Source of the DNA: an uncultured Roseburia sp.
GTDB lineage: Bacteria; Bacillota; Clostridia; Lachnospirales; Lachnospiraceae
Direction: 5' to 3'
Length of the DNA stretch: 64,000 nt
NCBI GenBank assembly: GCA_934317215.1
Contig: CAKREH010000003.1
Coordinates: 1 to 64,000, forward strand
Shown here piece by piece: positions 17,652 to 27,232 of this stretch. The position numbers and the translations under genes were made by a program. The notes under the pieces were generated by a model, which worked only from the letters and a program-made list of their open reading frames with translations, was not told the DNA's origin and searched no databases. Numbering within the stretch: position 1 is the stretch's first letter; each line of letters starts with the position of its first letter.

Positions 17652-18176
17652 TCACACCTCCTTAAATTTGTTAAAGACATCTTGGATTGCTGCCATTCTT
17701 GGATCCAGTTCTGTTCTCTGGCAGTTGCATTCCCCTTTGTTCAGGTTCATTCCGCACACCTTGCAAATTCCTTTGCAATCATCCCTGCACAGAACTTTCA
17801 TCGGCCAGTTCACCAAAATCTCTCCATAGATAAGTCTATCTATATCCAGATTAAATCCAATCAGGTAGTCATTATCTTCCACTTCTTCGTCATGAACAAC
17901 AGAATCTTCTAATTTGATATCCTTGTCAACCGAAAAGTGGATATCTGTCGGAACTTCCTCCAGACAACGGCTGCACGGAATCGACACTCGCAGATCAACA
18001 TCACCCTGGATAAGCAGCCGCTTGTTCTCCCGGTTTGCGATATGCAGTTCTATCGGTGCTGCACTGATAATAGGAAATTCCCCTAACTTTGATATAAAAG
18101 ACGTAAGTTCAATCTGAACCTGCTTTGTTTCTTCCTTGTTTTCACAAGATAAAATGTCTGAAATATCTATAATCAC
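17652..18176 (-). CDS. yceD: YceD family protein (DUF177)
   Basis: A 174-aa DUF177 protein linked to 23S rRNA or 50S maturation in other bacteria and plastids. The CSRCLEEVPTDIHFSVD segment near 95 and the Cys cluster CRDDCKGICKVCGMNLNKG near 130-150 are typical; the latter may bind metal. It precedes rpmF with a four-base gap and shares its perfect-consensus promoter. Confidence 0.9.
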   Translation of the reverse strand: MIIDISDILSCENKEETKQVQIELTSFISKLGEFPIISAAPIELHIANRENKRLLIQGDVDLRVSIPCSRCLEEVPTDIHFSVDKDIKLEDSVVHDEEVEDNDYLIGFNLDIDRLIYGEILVNWPMKVLCRDDCKGICKVCGMNLNKGECNCQRTELDPRMAAIQDVFNKFKEV

Positions 18177-18239
18177 GGCATTCTCCTATATCTTTTTTTG
18201 TGAATCAAACCTTTTATCAAGTTTTTCCACACCTAAATG

Positions 18240-18268
18240 ATTATACATAGTGAAAACAGGTTTGTCAA
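18240..18268 (-). promoter_or_regulatory. yceD-rpmF promoter (perfect consensus)
   Basis: TTGACA (18263-18268), 17 bases, TATAAT (18240-18245), all consensus, on the minus strand. The -35 element is part of the downstream arm of the ackA terminator hairpin. The palindrome is nearly identical to the one at the ylxM-ffh promoter. Confidence 0.92.
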
Positions 18269-18294
18269 GTATTTTTTCTTGACAACCCTGTTTT
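18253..18294 (-). terminator. ackA terminator overlapping the yceD promoter
   Basis: AAACAGG-T-TTGTCAAG (18254-18269) pairs with CTTGACAA-C-CCTGTTT (18278-18293) with one mismatch and an eight-base loop, followed by U residues on the minus strand. It doubles as the palindrome that supplies the TTGACA of the next promoter. Confidence 0.75.
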
Positions 18295-18336
18295 TTTATT
18301 TTTTTGTCTATGAACCTGAAAAACCTGCTGTTTTGC

Positions 18337-19527
18337 CTATTTTACAAGTGCAACAGTCTCTCTTGCGATTGCAAGCTCCTCATTGGTCGGAATCACGCAG
18401 ACTTTTACTTTGGAATCTGCTGTGGAGATAACTTTTTCTTCTCCGTGTACTTCGTTTGCCTGTGCATCTACTGTAATTCCAAGATATCCAAGATACTCAA
18501 GTACCTTTGCTCTGACGATCGTTGTATTTTCTCCGATACCTGCAGTAAATGCAATCGCATCCACACCATTCATTGCTGCCACATATGCACCGATATATTT
18601 TGCAACACGGTAGCAGAATACGTCGATAGCACCGATTGCAAGCTCATTTCCTTCATTGGCTGCAGCCTCAAGATCACGGAAATCACTTGATAATTTTGAT
18701 AATCCCTGTACACCTGACTTTTTATTCAAAACATTCATGACACCTTCGATATCTAAGTTCTCTTTCTTTGCAATGAACTCCATGATTGCCGGATCAATAT
18801 CGCCGGAACGTGTTCCCATAACAAGTCCCTCTAAAGGTGTAAGACCCATGGATGTATCTACACACTCACCATTTAATACGGCACTGATAGAAGCACCATT
18901 TCCAAGATGAGCCACAATGATCTTAGAATTTTTCAGATCCATTCCAAGGAATTCAGCAGTACGTTTTGATACAAAACTGTGGCTTGTTCCATGGAAGCCA
19001 TATCTTCTTACTTTGTACTTTTCATAGTATTCGTATGGAAGACCATAAAGGAATGCTTTCTTTGGCATTGTCTGATGGAATGCCGTATCAAATACACCTA
19101 CCATTGGTACATCAGGCATTAATTCCTTACATGCATTGATACCGATCAGGTTTGCAGGATTGTGAAGCGGTGCAAGATCGTTGCACTCTTCGATTGTTTT
19201 TAATACTTCCGGTGTCAAAACGGTAGAAGAAGCAAACTTCTCTCCACCATGTACAACACGGTGACCTACTGCATCGATCTCGGAAAGACTCCTGATCGCA
19301 CCTGTTTTCTCATTTACCAGTGCATCAAGTACCATCTGGATTGCCTGTTTGTGTGTCGGCATTGCTGCTTCTGTGATCTCTTTGTCTAATCCGGTCTTCT
19401 GGTATACCAGTCTTCCATCAATACCGATTCTCTCGCAAAGTCCTTTTGCTAATACTGCTTCACTGTCAGAATCGATGAGCTGATATTTCAGTGAAGAACT
19501 TCCGCAGTTTACTACTAAAACGTTCAT
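18337..19527 (-). CDS. ackA: Acetate kinase
   Basis: A 396-aa enzyme that interconverts acetyl-phosphate plus ADP with acetate plus ATP. Motifs in order: VLVVNCGSSSLKYQL (nucleotide loop, 3-17), VGHRVVHGGEKF, GVFDTAFHQTMP (catalytic Asp), RRYGFHGTSHSFVS, IVAHLGNGASISAV and FTAGIGENT (catalytic Glu). I start it at 19527; GGGAGGAAAAT precedes it and the 52 codons upstream are leader-like. Phosphotransacetylase (pta), often adjacent, is absent here. It diverges from tmcAL. Confidence 0.97.
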   Translation of the reverse strand: MNVLVVNCGSSSLKYQLIDSDSEAVLAKGLCERIGIDGRLVYQKTGLDKEITEAAMPTHKQAIQMVLDALVNEKTGAIRSLSEIDAVGHRVVHGGEKFASSTVLTPEVLKTIEECNDLAPLHNPANLIGINACKELMPDVPMVGVFDTAFHQTMPKKAFLYGLPYEYYEKYKVRRYGFHGTSHSFVSKRTAEFLGMDLKNSKIIVAHLGNGASISAVLNGECVDTSMGLTPLEGLVMGTRSGDIDPAIMEFIAKKENLDIEGVMNVLNKKSGVQGLSKLSSDFRDLEAAANEGNELAIGAIDVFCYRVAKYIGAYVAAMNGVDAIAFTAGIGENTTIVRAKVLEYLGYLGITVDAQANEVHGEEKVISTADSKVKVCVIPTNEELAIARETVALVK

Positions 19528-19626
19528 ATTTTCCTCCCATGCCCTGCCTGCTTTCGAATGGCAGTTTTCTTTTCTTATATAAATGATAAATGGGCAGTCC
19601 GACCGATACGAACCGCATATAACTCT

Positions 19627-19655
19627 AGTATACGCCTCTAACTCTGTTCGCACAA
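19627..19655 (-). promoter_or_regulatory. ackA promoter
   Basis: TTGTGC (19650-19655), 17 bases, TATACT (19627-19632) on the minus strand. It leaves an untranslated leader of about 95 bases before the ackA start. Confidence 0.6.
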
Positions 19656-19872
19656 GGTGTTTAAAGTGAGATTTTTTGTACAAAATGAAAAACAGGTTGA
19701 CAGAATTTTAACGTTATTTTTTTAACAAATTCCAGCCATTCACATTTGCGAAAAAAATCCGTGTATGGTAGTCTGTAATCATGCTGTTGCACGCAGGATC
19801 TGTACTTACGCCCAAACGAAAGCCACAGATGGAATCAGGATTTTCAAAAAACAGTCAGAAATGGAGAACCTT

Positions 19873-21189
19873 ATGAAAACGATCGGAATCATCGCAGAAT
19901 ACAACCCTTTTCACAACGGGCATGCCTACCAGATTGCAGAGTTAAAACGAAAAACAAATGCTGACTTTGTCGTCATTGCCATGAGTGGTGACTTTGTCCA
20001 GAGAGGTGCCCCTGCCATCATCGATAAATATTGCAGGACAAAAATGGCACTTTTATGCGGTGCGGATCTTGTCATTGAGCTTCCGGCTGTCTGGGCAGTT
20101 TCCTCCGCGGAGGATTTTGCCATGGCTGGCGTTACTCTGTTTGACCAAATGGGCTGTATCGACGGGATCTGCTTTGGGGCAGAATCTGACCAGCTTTCCC
20201 AGCTTAAGATCATTGCCGGTGTTCTTGCAGAAGAACCGGATGTTTATAAATCTGCACTTTCTTCTTATTTAAAAAATGGAATGGCATTTCCAGCTGCAAG
20301 AGCTGCTGCGCTTTCGGATTATTTTAAGAACACCGAAATGGATTCTCTCATTTCCATATTAGATACCCCGAATAACATCCTTGCGGTCGAATATTTAAAG
20401 GCACTGAAACGGCGTAATTCTGCCATGACTCCGATCCTGATCCCGCGGGCGGGGAGCGGATACCATGATACCACGATCAACACACCCACTGCTTCCGCCT
20501 CGGCAATCCGTGCGGCAGTTTCTAATGTTACACCATCAGATGACCATGCTTTGCATTTTTCATCTGCAGATTACAATCCACAGAATATTCATCCCGACCC
20601 TGCACATCTTTTGGAAATTGCATCTACGATGCCAGAACCGGCTTTTGCACTGTTTCAAAATGAGATCGTATCTGACAATCTTATAGATGCAGATGACTTT
20701 TCCTCCATTCTCGGTTACCGGATCTTATCGTGCGGCAAAAAAGAATTGGAAAATGTCTATGATATTACACCGGAAATTGCAAACCGCATATTTAAAAACA
20801 GATACAATTTTTCCTCTTTCACGCAGTTCTGTGCACAAAACAAGAGCCGTGATATTACCTACACACGCATGAGCCGGATTCTTCTGCATCTGATTCTTCA
20901 GATGACCCAGACGGATATGAAGCAATATAAAAAGGCTGATTATATCCCTTACCTGCGGATCCTCGGTTTCCGCAAAGATACTTCCGCCCTGTTCTCCGAC
21001 TTAAAAAAATCTGCAAAAGTGCCTGTCATCTCTAAGCTCTCCTCTTCCCTGCGCACACTTGACGGGACTGCAAAACATATGCTCGAAGGGGATATGTTTG
21101 CCGCAGAGCTCTATGAACAGCAAAAGACAGGAAAAACGAAGAATCGTTTTTCCTGTCCTGAATGCAGTAAAGAAATCATCCGCGTCTGA
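19873..21189 (+). CDS. tmcAL: tRNA(Met) cytidine acetate ligase TmcAL
   Basis: A 438-aa nucleotidyltransferase-like protein (formerly YlbM/DUF795) that uses ATP and acetate to form N4-acetylcytidine at C34 of elongator tRNA-Met. The N-terminal IGIIAEYNPFHNGHAYQI contains the HxGH-type nucleotide motif. VIAMSGDFVQRGAPAIIDKY and LPAVWAVSSAEDFA are typical of the family. I start at 19873 because GGAGAACCTT precedes it and the 36 codons upstream lack family similarity. Its stop directly abuts the purH stop on the other strand. It diverges from ackA, whose product turns over the same substrate, acetate. Confidence 0.93.
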   Translation: MKTIGIIAEYNPFHNGHAYQIAELKRKTNADFVVIAMSGDFVQRGAPAIIDKYCRTKMALLCGADLVIELPAVWAVSSAEDFAMAGVTLFDQMGCIDGICFGAESDQLSQLKIIAGVLAEEPDVYKSALSSYLKNGMAFPAARAAALSDYFKNTEMDSLISILDTPNNILAVEYLKALKRRNSAMTPILIPRAGSGYHDTTINTPTASASAIRAAVSNVTPSDDHALHFSSADYNPQNIHPDPAHLLEIASTMPEPAFALFQNEIVSDNLIDADDFSSILGYRILSCGKKELENVYDITPEIANRIFKNRYNFSSFTQFCAQNKSRDITYTRMSRILLHLILQMTQTDMKQYKKADYIPYLRILGFRKDTSALFSDLKKSAKVPVISKLSSSLRTLDGTAKHMLEGDMFAAELYEQQKTGKTKNRFSCPECSKEIIRV

Positions 21190-22368
21190 TCAATGATGGA
21201 ACAGACGGATTCCGGTAAATGCCATTGCCATATTGTATTTGTTGCAGGTCTCGATAACGTTATCGTCACGGATGGAACCGCCCGGCTGTGCAACATATGC
21301 AACGCCGCTTCGATGTGCGCGCTCGATGTTATCTCCAAATGGGAAGAACGCATCAGAACCAAGTGCAACATTTGTGTTTTTATCTAACCATGCACGTTTT
21401 TCCTCTGCGGTAAAGACCTCCGGTTTTACCTTAAAGATGTTTTCCCATGCACCGTCAGCTAAGACATCCATGTAATCCTCACCAATATAGAGGTCGATCG
21501 CATTGTCCCTGTCAGCACGTCCGATCTTGTCCAAAAACTGCAGTCCTAACACTTTCGGAGACTGGCGCAGCCACCAGTTATCTGCCTTCTGGCCTGCAAG
21601 TCTGGTACAGTGGATACGGGACTGCTGTCCTGCACCGATACCGATTGCCTGTCCGTCTTTAACATAACATACAGAATTGGACTGTGTATATTTTAAGGTG
21701 ATCATTGCGATTGCGAGATCTCTTTTTGCAGCATCCGGAATTTCTTTATTCTCTGTTACCACATTGTCAAAGAAGTGCTCATCGATCACTAATTCATTTC
21801 TTCCCTGCTCAAAGGTAATACCGAATACTTCTTTGTGTTCGATCGGTGCCGGCACATAATCCGGATCGATCTGGATCACGTTATAATTGCCCTTTTTCTT
21901 TGCTTTTAAGATCTCTAATGCCTCATCTGTGTAGCCTGGCGCAATGACACCATCGGAAACTTCTCTCTTGATGATCATTGCAGTTTCCTTATCACAGACA
22001 TCAGATAAAGAAATAAAATCACCAAAAGATGACATACGGTCTGCGCCTCTTGCTCTCGCATATGCATTTGCAAGCGGTGTAAACTCCATATCCATATCGT
22101 CAACCCAGTAAATCTTACGCTCCACATCGCTGAGTGGAAGTCCCACTGCCGCGCCAGCCGGTGATACATGTTTAAAAGATGTGGCTGCAGGAAGTCCTGT
22201 TGCCTTTTTTAATTCACTGACTAACTGCCAGCCGTTAAATGCGTCCAGGAAATTGATATAACCTGGTTTTCCGTTTAATACCTGAATCGGCAGTTCGCCG
22301 TTTTCCATATAGATTCTGGATGGTTTCTGATTTGGGTTACAGCCATATTTTAATTCTAATTCTTTCAT
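21190..22368 (-). CDS. purH: AICAR formyltransferase (stand-alone PurH domain)
   Basis: A 392-aa phosphoribosylaminoimidazolecarboxamide formyltransferase, the penultimate purine step, using 10-formyl-THF. It begins MKELELKYGCNPNQKPS and carries SFKHVSPAGAAVG (catalytic Lys-His pair) and FPFGDNIERAHRSGVAYVAQ near the C-terminus. The N-terminal IMP cyclohydrolase domain of ordinary bifunctional PurH is missing. That activity appears to be supplied by the purO-like gene 74 bases upstream, so the pair together complete IMP synthesis. Confidence 0.92.
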   Translation of the reverse strand: MKELELKYGCNPNQKPSRIYMENGELPIQVLNGKPGYINFLDAFNGWQLVSELKKATGLPAATSFKHVSPAGAAVGLPLSDVERKIYWVDDMDMEFTPLANAYARARGADRMSSFGDFISLSDVCDKETAMIIKREVSDGVIAPGYTDEALEILKAKKKGNYNVIQIDPDYVPAPIEHKEVFGITFEQGRNELVIDEHFFDNVVTENKEIPDAAKRDLAIAMITLKYTQSNSVCYVKDGQAIGIGAGQQSRIHCTRLAGQKADNWWLRQSPKVLGLQFLDKIGRADRDNAIDLYIGEDYMDVLADGAWENIFKVKPEVFTAEEKRAWLDKNTNVALGSDAFFPFGDNIERAHRSGVAYVAQPGGSIRDDNVIETCNKYNMAMAFTGIRLFHH

Positions 22369-22442
22369 ACTTTCTCCTTTAAATTTCTCATTGATCTGTG
22401 AAATTCATGCTTCTTTGCCGCATCTTGCAATCCTGATGCCGA

Positions 22443-23156
22443 TTATTTATTCTTATTGACGATTCTGCTCTCGTAAGTTCCGGTTTCAATATCAATATAA
22501 CGGACAAATAAAGAAACTTTGTTATCTTCATTTAAGTTTTCCCATATAAATGAAGTGAATGCATCGATGTCGCCATCGATTGCAACCGGTGTCGGCTCTC
22601 CCTCAAAACTTGGCAGCGGGCTGCCATCTCCCATATAAGTATGGATAAAATGAGCCTCACCTGCTTTCGGATTCTCATAGGCAAATGTATAGCGGTTGCA
22701 GGAGGACGGATCCCCGTTGTTGCTCTTTAAAATAGACATTGCGTAGTTGAATTTTCCGTTTTCAATGTGCATGATACCTGAGATTCTCGGTGTATAGTTT
22801 GGAGCATCCGGCTCAAATTCTCTTGTGCGCAGTGCCTGCTCAAAAGTCTGCTGTTTGTCCATCAGTTCGTAAATTGTGTCAGTCTGGTCTCCGTTTGTCA
22901 CGATTGTTTTATTGCCAAGCACACGGACAGGTGCATAGATAATCAGGCTCGGATCTGTCAGTTTGGAAGGATCAAAAGCCTGCGTGCGGATACCCTCTCC
23001 ATCCTCAACAAAAACACGGTTTCTGCTGTTCTCACTTCTGCCCATAATAAAATAAGCAGTGATGGCATGTTTTCCGTCTGCAGATTTTCCGATAACGATT
23101 CCTCTTCCAGGATAGGAATTACCTGAAAGTTCATTTTTTAATGACATTTTCTCCAT
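22443..23156 (-). CDS. purO: IMP cyclohydrolase, PurO type
   Basis: A 237-aa enzyme of the archaeal-type IMP cyclohydrolase family (PF07826), closing the ring of FAICAR to IMP. The start region NSYPGRGIVIGKSADGKHAI matches the YxGRG-x-IG opening of that family, followed by YFIMGRSENSRNRVF. Start at 23156 follows AAGGAGGAAATC. It precedes the stand-alone AICAR formyltransferase, so the two replace a bifunctional PurH. Its own promoter lies about 45 bases upstream; no purine riboswitch was recognised. Confidence 0.85.
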   Translation of the reverse strand: MEKMSLKNELSGNSYPGRGIVIGKSADGKHAITAYFIMGRSENSRNRVFVEDGEGIRTQAFDPSKLTDPSLIIYAPVRVLGNKTIVTNGDQTDTIYELMDKQQTFEQALRTREFEPDAPNYTPRISGIMHIENGKFNYAMSILKSNNGDPSSCNRYTFAYENPKAGEAHFIHTYMGDGSPLPSFEGEPTPVAIDGDIDAFTSFIWENLNEDNKVSLFVRYIDIETGTYESRIVNKNK

Positions 23157-23195
23157 GATTTCCTCCTTCATGTGTGCGGTTTGTTGTTTTTCTTT

Positions 23196-23224
23196 ATCTT
23201 ATCATTTTGATGTTGTTTTTACAA
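23196..23224 (-). promoter_or_regulatory. purO-purH promoter
   Basis: TTGTAA (23219-23224), 17 bases, TAAGAT (23196-23201) on the minus strand. The surrounding 150 bases are very AT-rich. Confidence 0.55.
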
Positions 23225-23330
23225 TTATTAGCGTCATGAATTTATTTACTTAATTTTATAAGATTTATTAATATATATTTTTGTTTTTTCAGTCCTGGTT
23301 ATATGTGTGGAAAGCCTGATTCCAGGACGC

Positions 23331-23371
23331 AAAATAACCGCCTCACCCTTGACAGGTTAAGCGGTTATTTT
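23331..23371 (-). terminator. Terminator overlapping the cgeB-like stop codon
   Basis: AAAATAACCGC (23331-23341) pairs with GCGGTTATTTT (23361-23371). The stop codon of the glycosyltransferase gene (23365-23367) lies inside the stem. A second inverted repeat GTCCTGG (23292-23298)/CCAGGAC (23322-23328) follows downstream. Confidence 0.85.
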
Positions 23372-24585
23372 ACCAAATCTATCAAAATTTCTTCTGCTCT
23401 CTGTTTCCATGTATGTGTCCGCACAGCCGTCTCATAGCCCCGCTCTGCGATTTCCATACATTCCTCCGGCTTTCCCAAAAGTTTCCTCACCAGTTGAGGC
23501 AGTTCATTCCGCTTCTCAAGCGAATAGAAAACCAGTTCTTTTTTGTCCGTAAAATTCTCCCGAAGATACCCGCTGTCATCGGTCAGCGAAAGCGTATGCT
23601 GCAGCATCGCCGTAAATACACGGTCGTGCGCTCCATCCTTAAACCATGGCATGATATTCAAAGAAATCCTTGCATCTGCGATCGCCTTAACGCAGGTCAC
23701 AGAGTCCACTTCCCTGCCATTTTTTATAATATAATCATGGCTGCTGCAGTCTAATTTCTCCCAGTTTGCGCCAAATACATGTACCGGGATCTTATGATCT
23801 GCAAAACATTTTATAATCTCCCCGCGAAAATAACTCCGCATGCAGATATCAATAAACACCATTCCTGCGATTGCCGCGCGAAGCTCTTCATCCGGCACTT
23901 CACCAAGTTCTTTTCTGATATGTGTCTCTAACATCTGGTCGATGGAAACCGCCGGATGTGCTTTCATATCTTCTAATATCTCATAATAAAATGCCCGGTA
24001 TTCTGCGCCCTGCCTGTCGATTTCCCTGTAAAGATGTTCCACCGGCGTATAGTTTCCGGTAAATACAACGTCATAGTTCCGTTTCCGATATGGGATATTT
24101 TGAAATTCCATTTTCTGCCTGTGACAGCCTTCTGTACTGCAAGGTATCTCCTGCTCTCGGATGCAGTTTCCCGCCAGCGGCAGAAATTTTGCCGACAGTG
24201 ACGGATAAAACCGCTTCATGTATGCCACATGCTCCCTGTCAATGCAAAAAAAACGCATATCAGGCACCGGAGGCTTTGCCAGTTTCGAATGATAATACAG
24301 CGGATGATCCACCAGGATATTGATGCACGCGATACCACGATTTTCCCAGATATAATGCCCGTTTTCCTCGATAAAGACTTCTTCACCGGAAAGTCCGATA
24401 AAATTAAACGTGCACAGCACCGTTTTCCCCGCCACGGCAAACCGGCTGATGCCGTCCACCGTGTTTACCAGATCATCATAATCCACAAAACAGGTGTCAT
24501 GTCCCATCTCCTGAAACGTCTCTGCTAACTGTTCGGAAAAATATCCCAGTGTTTCCACTGCATTTTTTATTAAAATCACTTTCAT
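23365..24585 (-). CDS. CgeB/YkvP-like glycosyltransferase
   Basis: A 406-aa protein that begins MKVILIKNAVETLGYFSEQL and ends in a GT-B-like C-terminal domain: VDSVTCVKAIADARISLNIM, FKDGAHDRVFTAMLQHTLSLTDDS and ELVFYSLEKRNELP. This layout is the glycosyl transferases group 1 / spore protein YkvP-CgeB family (PF13524), where the conserved Glu or Asp/Arg region binds nucleotide sugar. The N-terminal half (VDHPLYYHSK and DREHVAYMKRFYP) is the variable acceptor domain. Substrate unknown. It follows PFL by 21 bases. No spore or flagellin genes nearby hint at its target. Confidence 0.75.
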   Translation of the reverse strand: MKVILIKNAVETLGYFSEQLAETFQEMGHDTCFVDYDDLVNTVDGISRFAVAGKTVLCTFNFIGLSGEEVFIEENGHYIWENRGIACINILVDHPLYYHSKLAKPPVPDMRFFCIDREHVAYMKRFYPSLSAKFLPLAGNCIREQEIPCSTEGCHRQKMEFQNIPYRKRNYDVVFTGNYTPVEHLYREIDRQGAEYRAFYYEILEDMKAHPAVSIDQMLETHIRKELGEVPDEELRAAIAGMVFIDICMRSYFRGEIIKCFADHKIPVHVFGANWEKLDCSSHDYIIKNGREVDSVTCVKAIADARISLNIMPWFKDGAHDRVFTAMLQHTLSLTDDSGYLRENFTDKKELVFYSLEKRNELPQLVRKLLGKPEECMEIAERGYETAVRTHTWKQRAEEILIDLVK

Positions 24586-24606
24586 GTTTACCAGTGATCC
24601 GCGCAG

Positions 24607-25971
24607 TTAGTTTTTAAAGCTGTGGATCGGTGCCGGGATTCTTCCGGTACGGTTGATAAAATCATCACAGGAGTATTTGTTGACCGGCATGATCGGCGCA
24701 TAACCGAACAGACCACCGAACTCGACGGTATCGCCAACCCCTTTTCCAATAACCGGGATCAGACGTGCGGCTGTGGTCTTCTGGTTTACCATACCAAGTG
24801 CCATCTCGTCTGCGATCATACCGGAAATCGTGGTTGCCCTGGTATCTCCCGGAATTGCGATCATATCAAGTCCTACGGAGCAGACACAGGTCATTGCCTC
24901 TAACTTTTCCAATGTGATCGCGCCAGCCTGAACGGAATCGATCATTCCCTGATCCTCGCTGACCGGAATGAAAGCGCCGCTTAAGCCGCCGACATAGGAA
25001 GATGCCATAACACCGCCCTTTTTGACCTGATCATTTAACATGGCAAGTGCTGCTGTTGTTCCAGGTGCACCCGCATACTCCAGTCCGATCTCACAGAGGA
25101 TATCCGCAACAGAATCACCGATTGCCGGAGTCGGTGCAAGTGAAAGGTCAATAATACCAAACGGAATTGAAAGACGTCTGGATGCCTCCTGAGCGACTAA
25201 CTGTCCGACTCTTGTTACCTTAAATGCGGTCTTTTTGATGGTCTCGCAGAGTACCTCAAAATTCTCGCCACGCACTTTCTCAAGTGCTGTCTTTACAACA
25301 CCAGGTCCGCTGACACCAACGTTGATCACTGCGTCTGCCTCTGTCACACCGTGGAAAGCTCCTGCCATAAACGGGTTGTCATCCGGTGCATTACAGAATA
25401 CAACAAGTTTCATACAATCCACGGAATCGCGGTCTTTTGAACGCTCTGCAACTTCTAATAAAATCTCTCCCATCAGACGCACTGCATCCATATTAATACC
25501 TGTTTTTGTAGATGCAAGGTTTACAGAACTGCAGACACGGTTCGTCCGGCAAAGTGCTATCGGGATAGAACGGATCAGCATCTCATCCGCTTTTGTCATT
25601 CCCTTTGATACCAGTGCGGAATAACCACCGATCAGATCTGCACCGATTGCTTCCGCTGCACGGTCCATTGTATCTGCGATCGTTGCAAAATCTTCCGGTG
25701 TCTTGCAGGCTGCTCCGCCGATCAGCGCGATCGGAGTCACGGAAATACGCTTGTTGACAATTGGAATGCCATACTCAGCTTCAATCTCCCCTGCAACTTT
25801 CGCAAGATCTTTGGCAACTGATGTGATACGGTTATAAATGTTCTCATTTAATTTTTTTAAATCGGAATCAATGCAAGAAAGCAGGCTGATACCGATCGTA
25901 ATGGTGCGGACATCGAGGTTTTCATGTTCCACCATGTTGTTGGTCTCTTTTACTTCAAATATATTAATCAT
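24607..25971 (-). CDS. PFL family protein (UPF0210/DUF711)
   Basis: A 454-aa cytoplasmic protein of the DUF711 family, structurally related to radical enzymes but of unknown reaction. Diagnostic parts are [20 protein letters not shown] at the start, [19 protein letters not shown] near 220, and [20 protein letters not shown] near 280. I keep the ATG at 25971 because GAGAGGAAAGCGGTA precedes it and homologues start with a similar 'MINxxE' segment. Always found next to a small ACT protein, as here (15-base gap). Confidence 0.85.
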   Translation of the reverse strand: MINIFEVKETNNMVEHENLDVRTITIGISLLSCIDSDLKKLNENIYNRITSVAKDLAKVAGEIEAEYGIPIVNKRISVTPIALIGGAACKTPEDFATIADTMDRAAEAIGADLIGGYSALVSKGMTKADEMLIRSIPIALCRTNRVCSSVNLASTKTGINMDAVRLMGEILLEVAERSKDRDSVDCMKLVVFCNAPDDNPFMAGAFHGVTEADAVINVGVSGPGVVKTALEKVRGENFEVLCETIKKTAFKVTRVGQLVAQEASRRLSIPFGIIDLSLAPTPAIGDSVADILCEIGLEYAGAPGTTAALAMLNDQVKKGGVMASSYVGGLSGAFIPVSEDQGMIDSVQAGAITLEKLEAMTCVCSVGLDMIAIPGDTRATTISGMIADEMALGMVNQKTTAARLIPVIGKGVGDTVEFGGLFGYAPIMPVNKYSCDDFINRTGRIPAPIHSFKN

Positions 25972-25985
25972 TACCGCTTTCCTCT

Positions 25986-26270
25986 CTAAATACGATGCAT
26001 TTTTTCAAAAATCTCAGCTTTCTGGCACTTGATGGATACGCCGATCTGTGCACCGATCTCATCGAGATCTTTCTGACAATCCACAAATGATCTGCTTGAT
26101 TTGTTCATGTCAACAATCATCATCATATTGAAATATCCGGAAACGATCGTCTGTGAAATATCAAGTACATTAACACCATTCTCGGAAAGATAAGTACATA
26201 CTTTTGCAATGATACCAACAGTATCTTTACCCACTACTGTAATAATTGTCTTGTCTGCTGTGTTCTCCAT
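25986..26270 (-). CDS. ACT-domain protein (UPF0237)
   Basis: A 94-aa single ACT domain: [20 protein letters not shown] followed by [23 protein letters not shown] domains bind amino acids or other small ligands and control partner proteins. The 15-base spacing to the PFL gene and their known co-occurrence suggest it senses a metabolite for that protein. Start at 26270 has GTGAGGAGAGCAGAG upstream. Confidence 0.9.
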   Translation of the reverse strand: MENTADKTIITVVGKDTVGIIAKVCTYLSENGVNVLDISQTIVSGYFNMMMIVDMNKSSRSFVDCQKDLDEIGAQIGVSIKCQKAEIFEKMHRI

Positions 26271-26430
26271 CTCTGCTCTCCTCACTTTTCTGCTTTACTA
26301 AATCAGCACAAATCTATTATGAATCATAATATCATATATAATTTATAATTTCCACTGTTAAATAAATGTGTATTTATAACTTTTTCTACTAAGCTTCATA
26401 AGACTTCCAGGCATGCGAATGTACGCTTAA

Positions 26431-27228
26431 CTAAAAGATGATCCTCTCCGACGGTTCATCCCTCCTTGCCACATACATTGGGAAATCATCGCCTTTATAA
26501 GGATTTTCCCCCATCGACACCTCCAGCCGAACCGTCTCATATGCCAGTTCAGCATAATTATTTTCCTTGCTCAGATGCCCTAAAATAACTGTGTTAAAAT
26601 GATCGTGGAGCACTTCCCCCAAAAGCCGGCCCGACAGTTCATTAGAGAGATGTCCCTTTTCCCCAAGGATCCTCTGTTTTAACGGATATGGGTAACTGCC
26701 AGCCTGCAGCATATGTACATCATGATTTGCTTCCAGTAAAAGCACATCGAGATTTTTAATTTTATCGATGATATTTTCATCATAAGTTCCAAGATCCGTC
26801 ACGACTGCTGCCGTTTTCTCTTCATTTTTTATCTTATAGGCAACCGGATCTGCCGCATCATGTGAGGTTGGGATCGGCTCAATCATAAGATCCCCGATCT
26901 CAAAAGGCTGCTCCGGTGTGATCACATGAAATAATGATTCATCTATTTTTCCAACAGACTTTGTATTTAAAATGGCATCTATCGTACCCTGTGTGGCATA
27001 AATCGGAAGTCCGTAACGTCTGGCGATCACGCCAAGTCCTGAAATATGATCAATGTGTTCATGTGTTACAAGAACTCCCTTCATCTCTTCTGTTTTCAGA
27101 TCAATTGAATTGAGTCCGTTTTCAATTCTTTTTCCGCTGATTCCCGCATCGATCAGTACGTGACTTTCATCTGATCCGACGCAGATACAGTTTCCACTGC
27201 TGCCGCTTGCTATGCTGCATAATTCCAT
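26431..27228 (-). CDS. MBL-fold hydrolase, WalJ/YycJ-like
   Basis: A 265-aa metallo-beta-lactamase-fold protein. MELCSIASGSSGNCICVGSD begins it and VLVTHEHIDHISGLGVIA (HxHxDH metal ligands) lies near 50-67. LLLEANHDVHML and VILGHLSKENN contain further ligand positions. WalJ acts on DNA ends or with the WalRK wall-stress system; no walRK is near. It sits 4 bases after the FtsA-like gene. A related phage protein occurs at 54780-55505. Confidence 0.85.
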   Translation of the reverse strand: MELCSIASGSSGNCICVGSDESHVLIDAGISGKRIENGLNSIDLKTEEMKGVLVTHEHIDHISGLGVIARRYGLPIYATQGTIDAILNTKSVGKIDESLFHVITPEQPFEIGDLMIEPIPTSHDAADPVAYKIKNEEKTAAVVTDLGTYDENIIDKIKNLDVLLLEANHDVHMLQAGSYPYPLKQRILGEKGHLSNELSGRLLGEVLHDHFNTVILGHLSKENNYAELAYETVRLEVSMGENPYKGDDFPMYVARRDEPSERIIF

Positions 27229-27232
27229 TTTT

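Noticed and set aside
23157..23330. Purine riboswitch or PurR box before purO
   Set aside because: The region is AT-rich but I found no conserved purine-riboswitch core or PurR-type pair.
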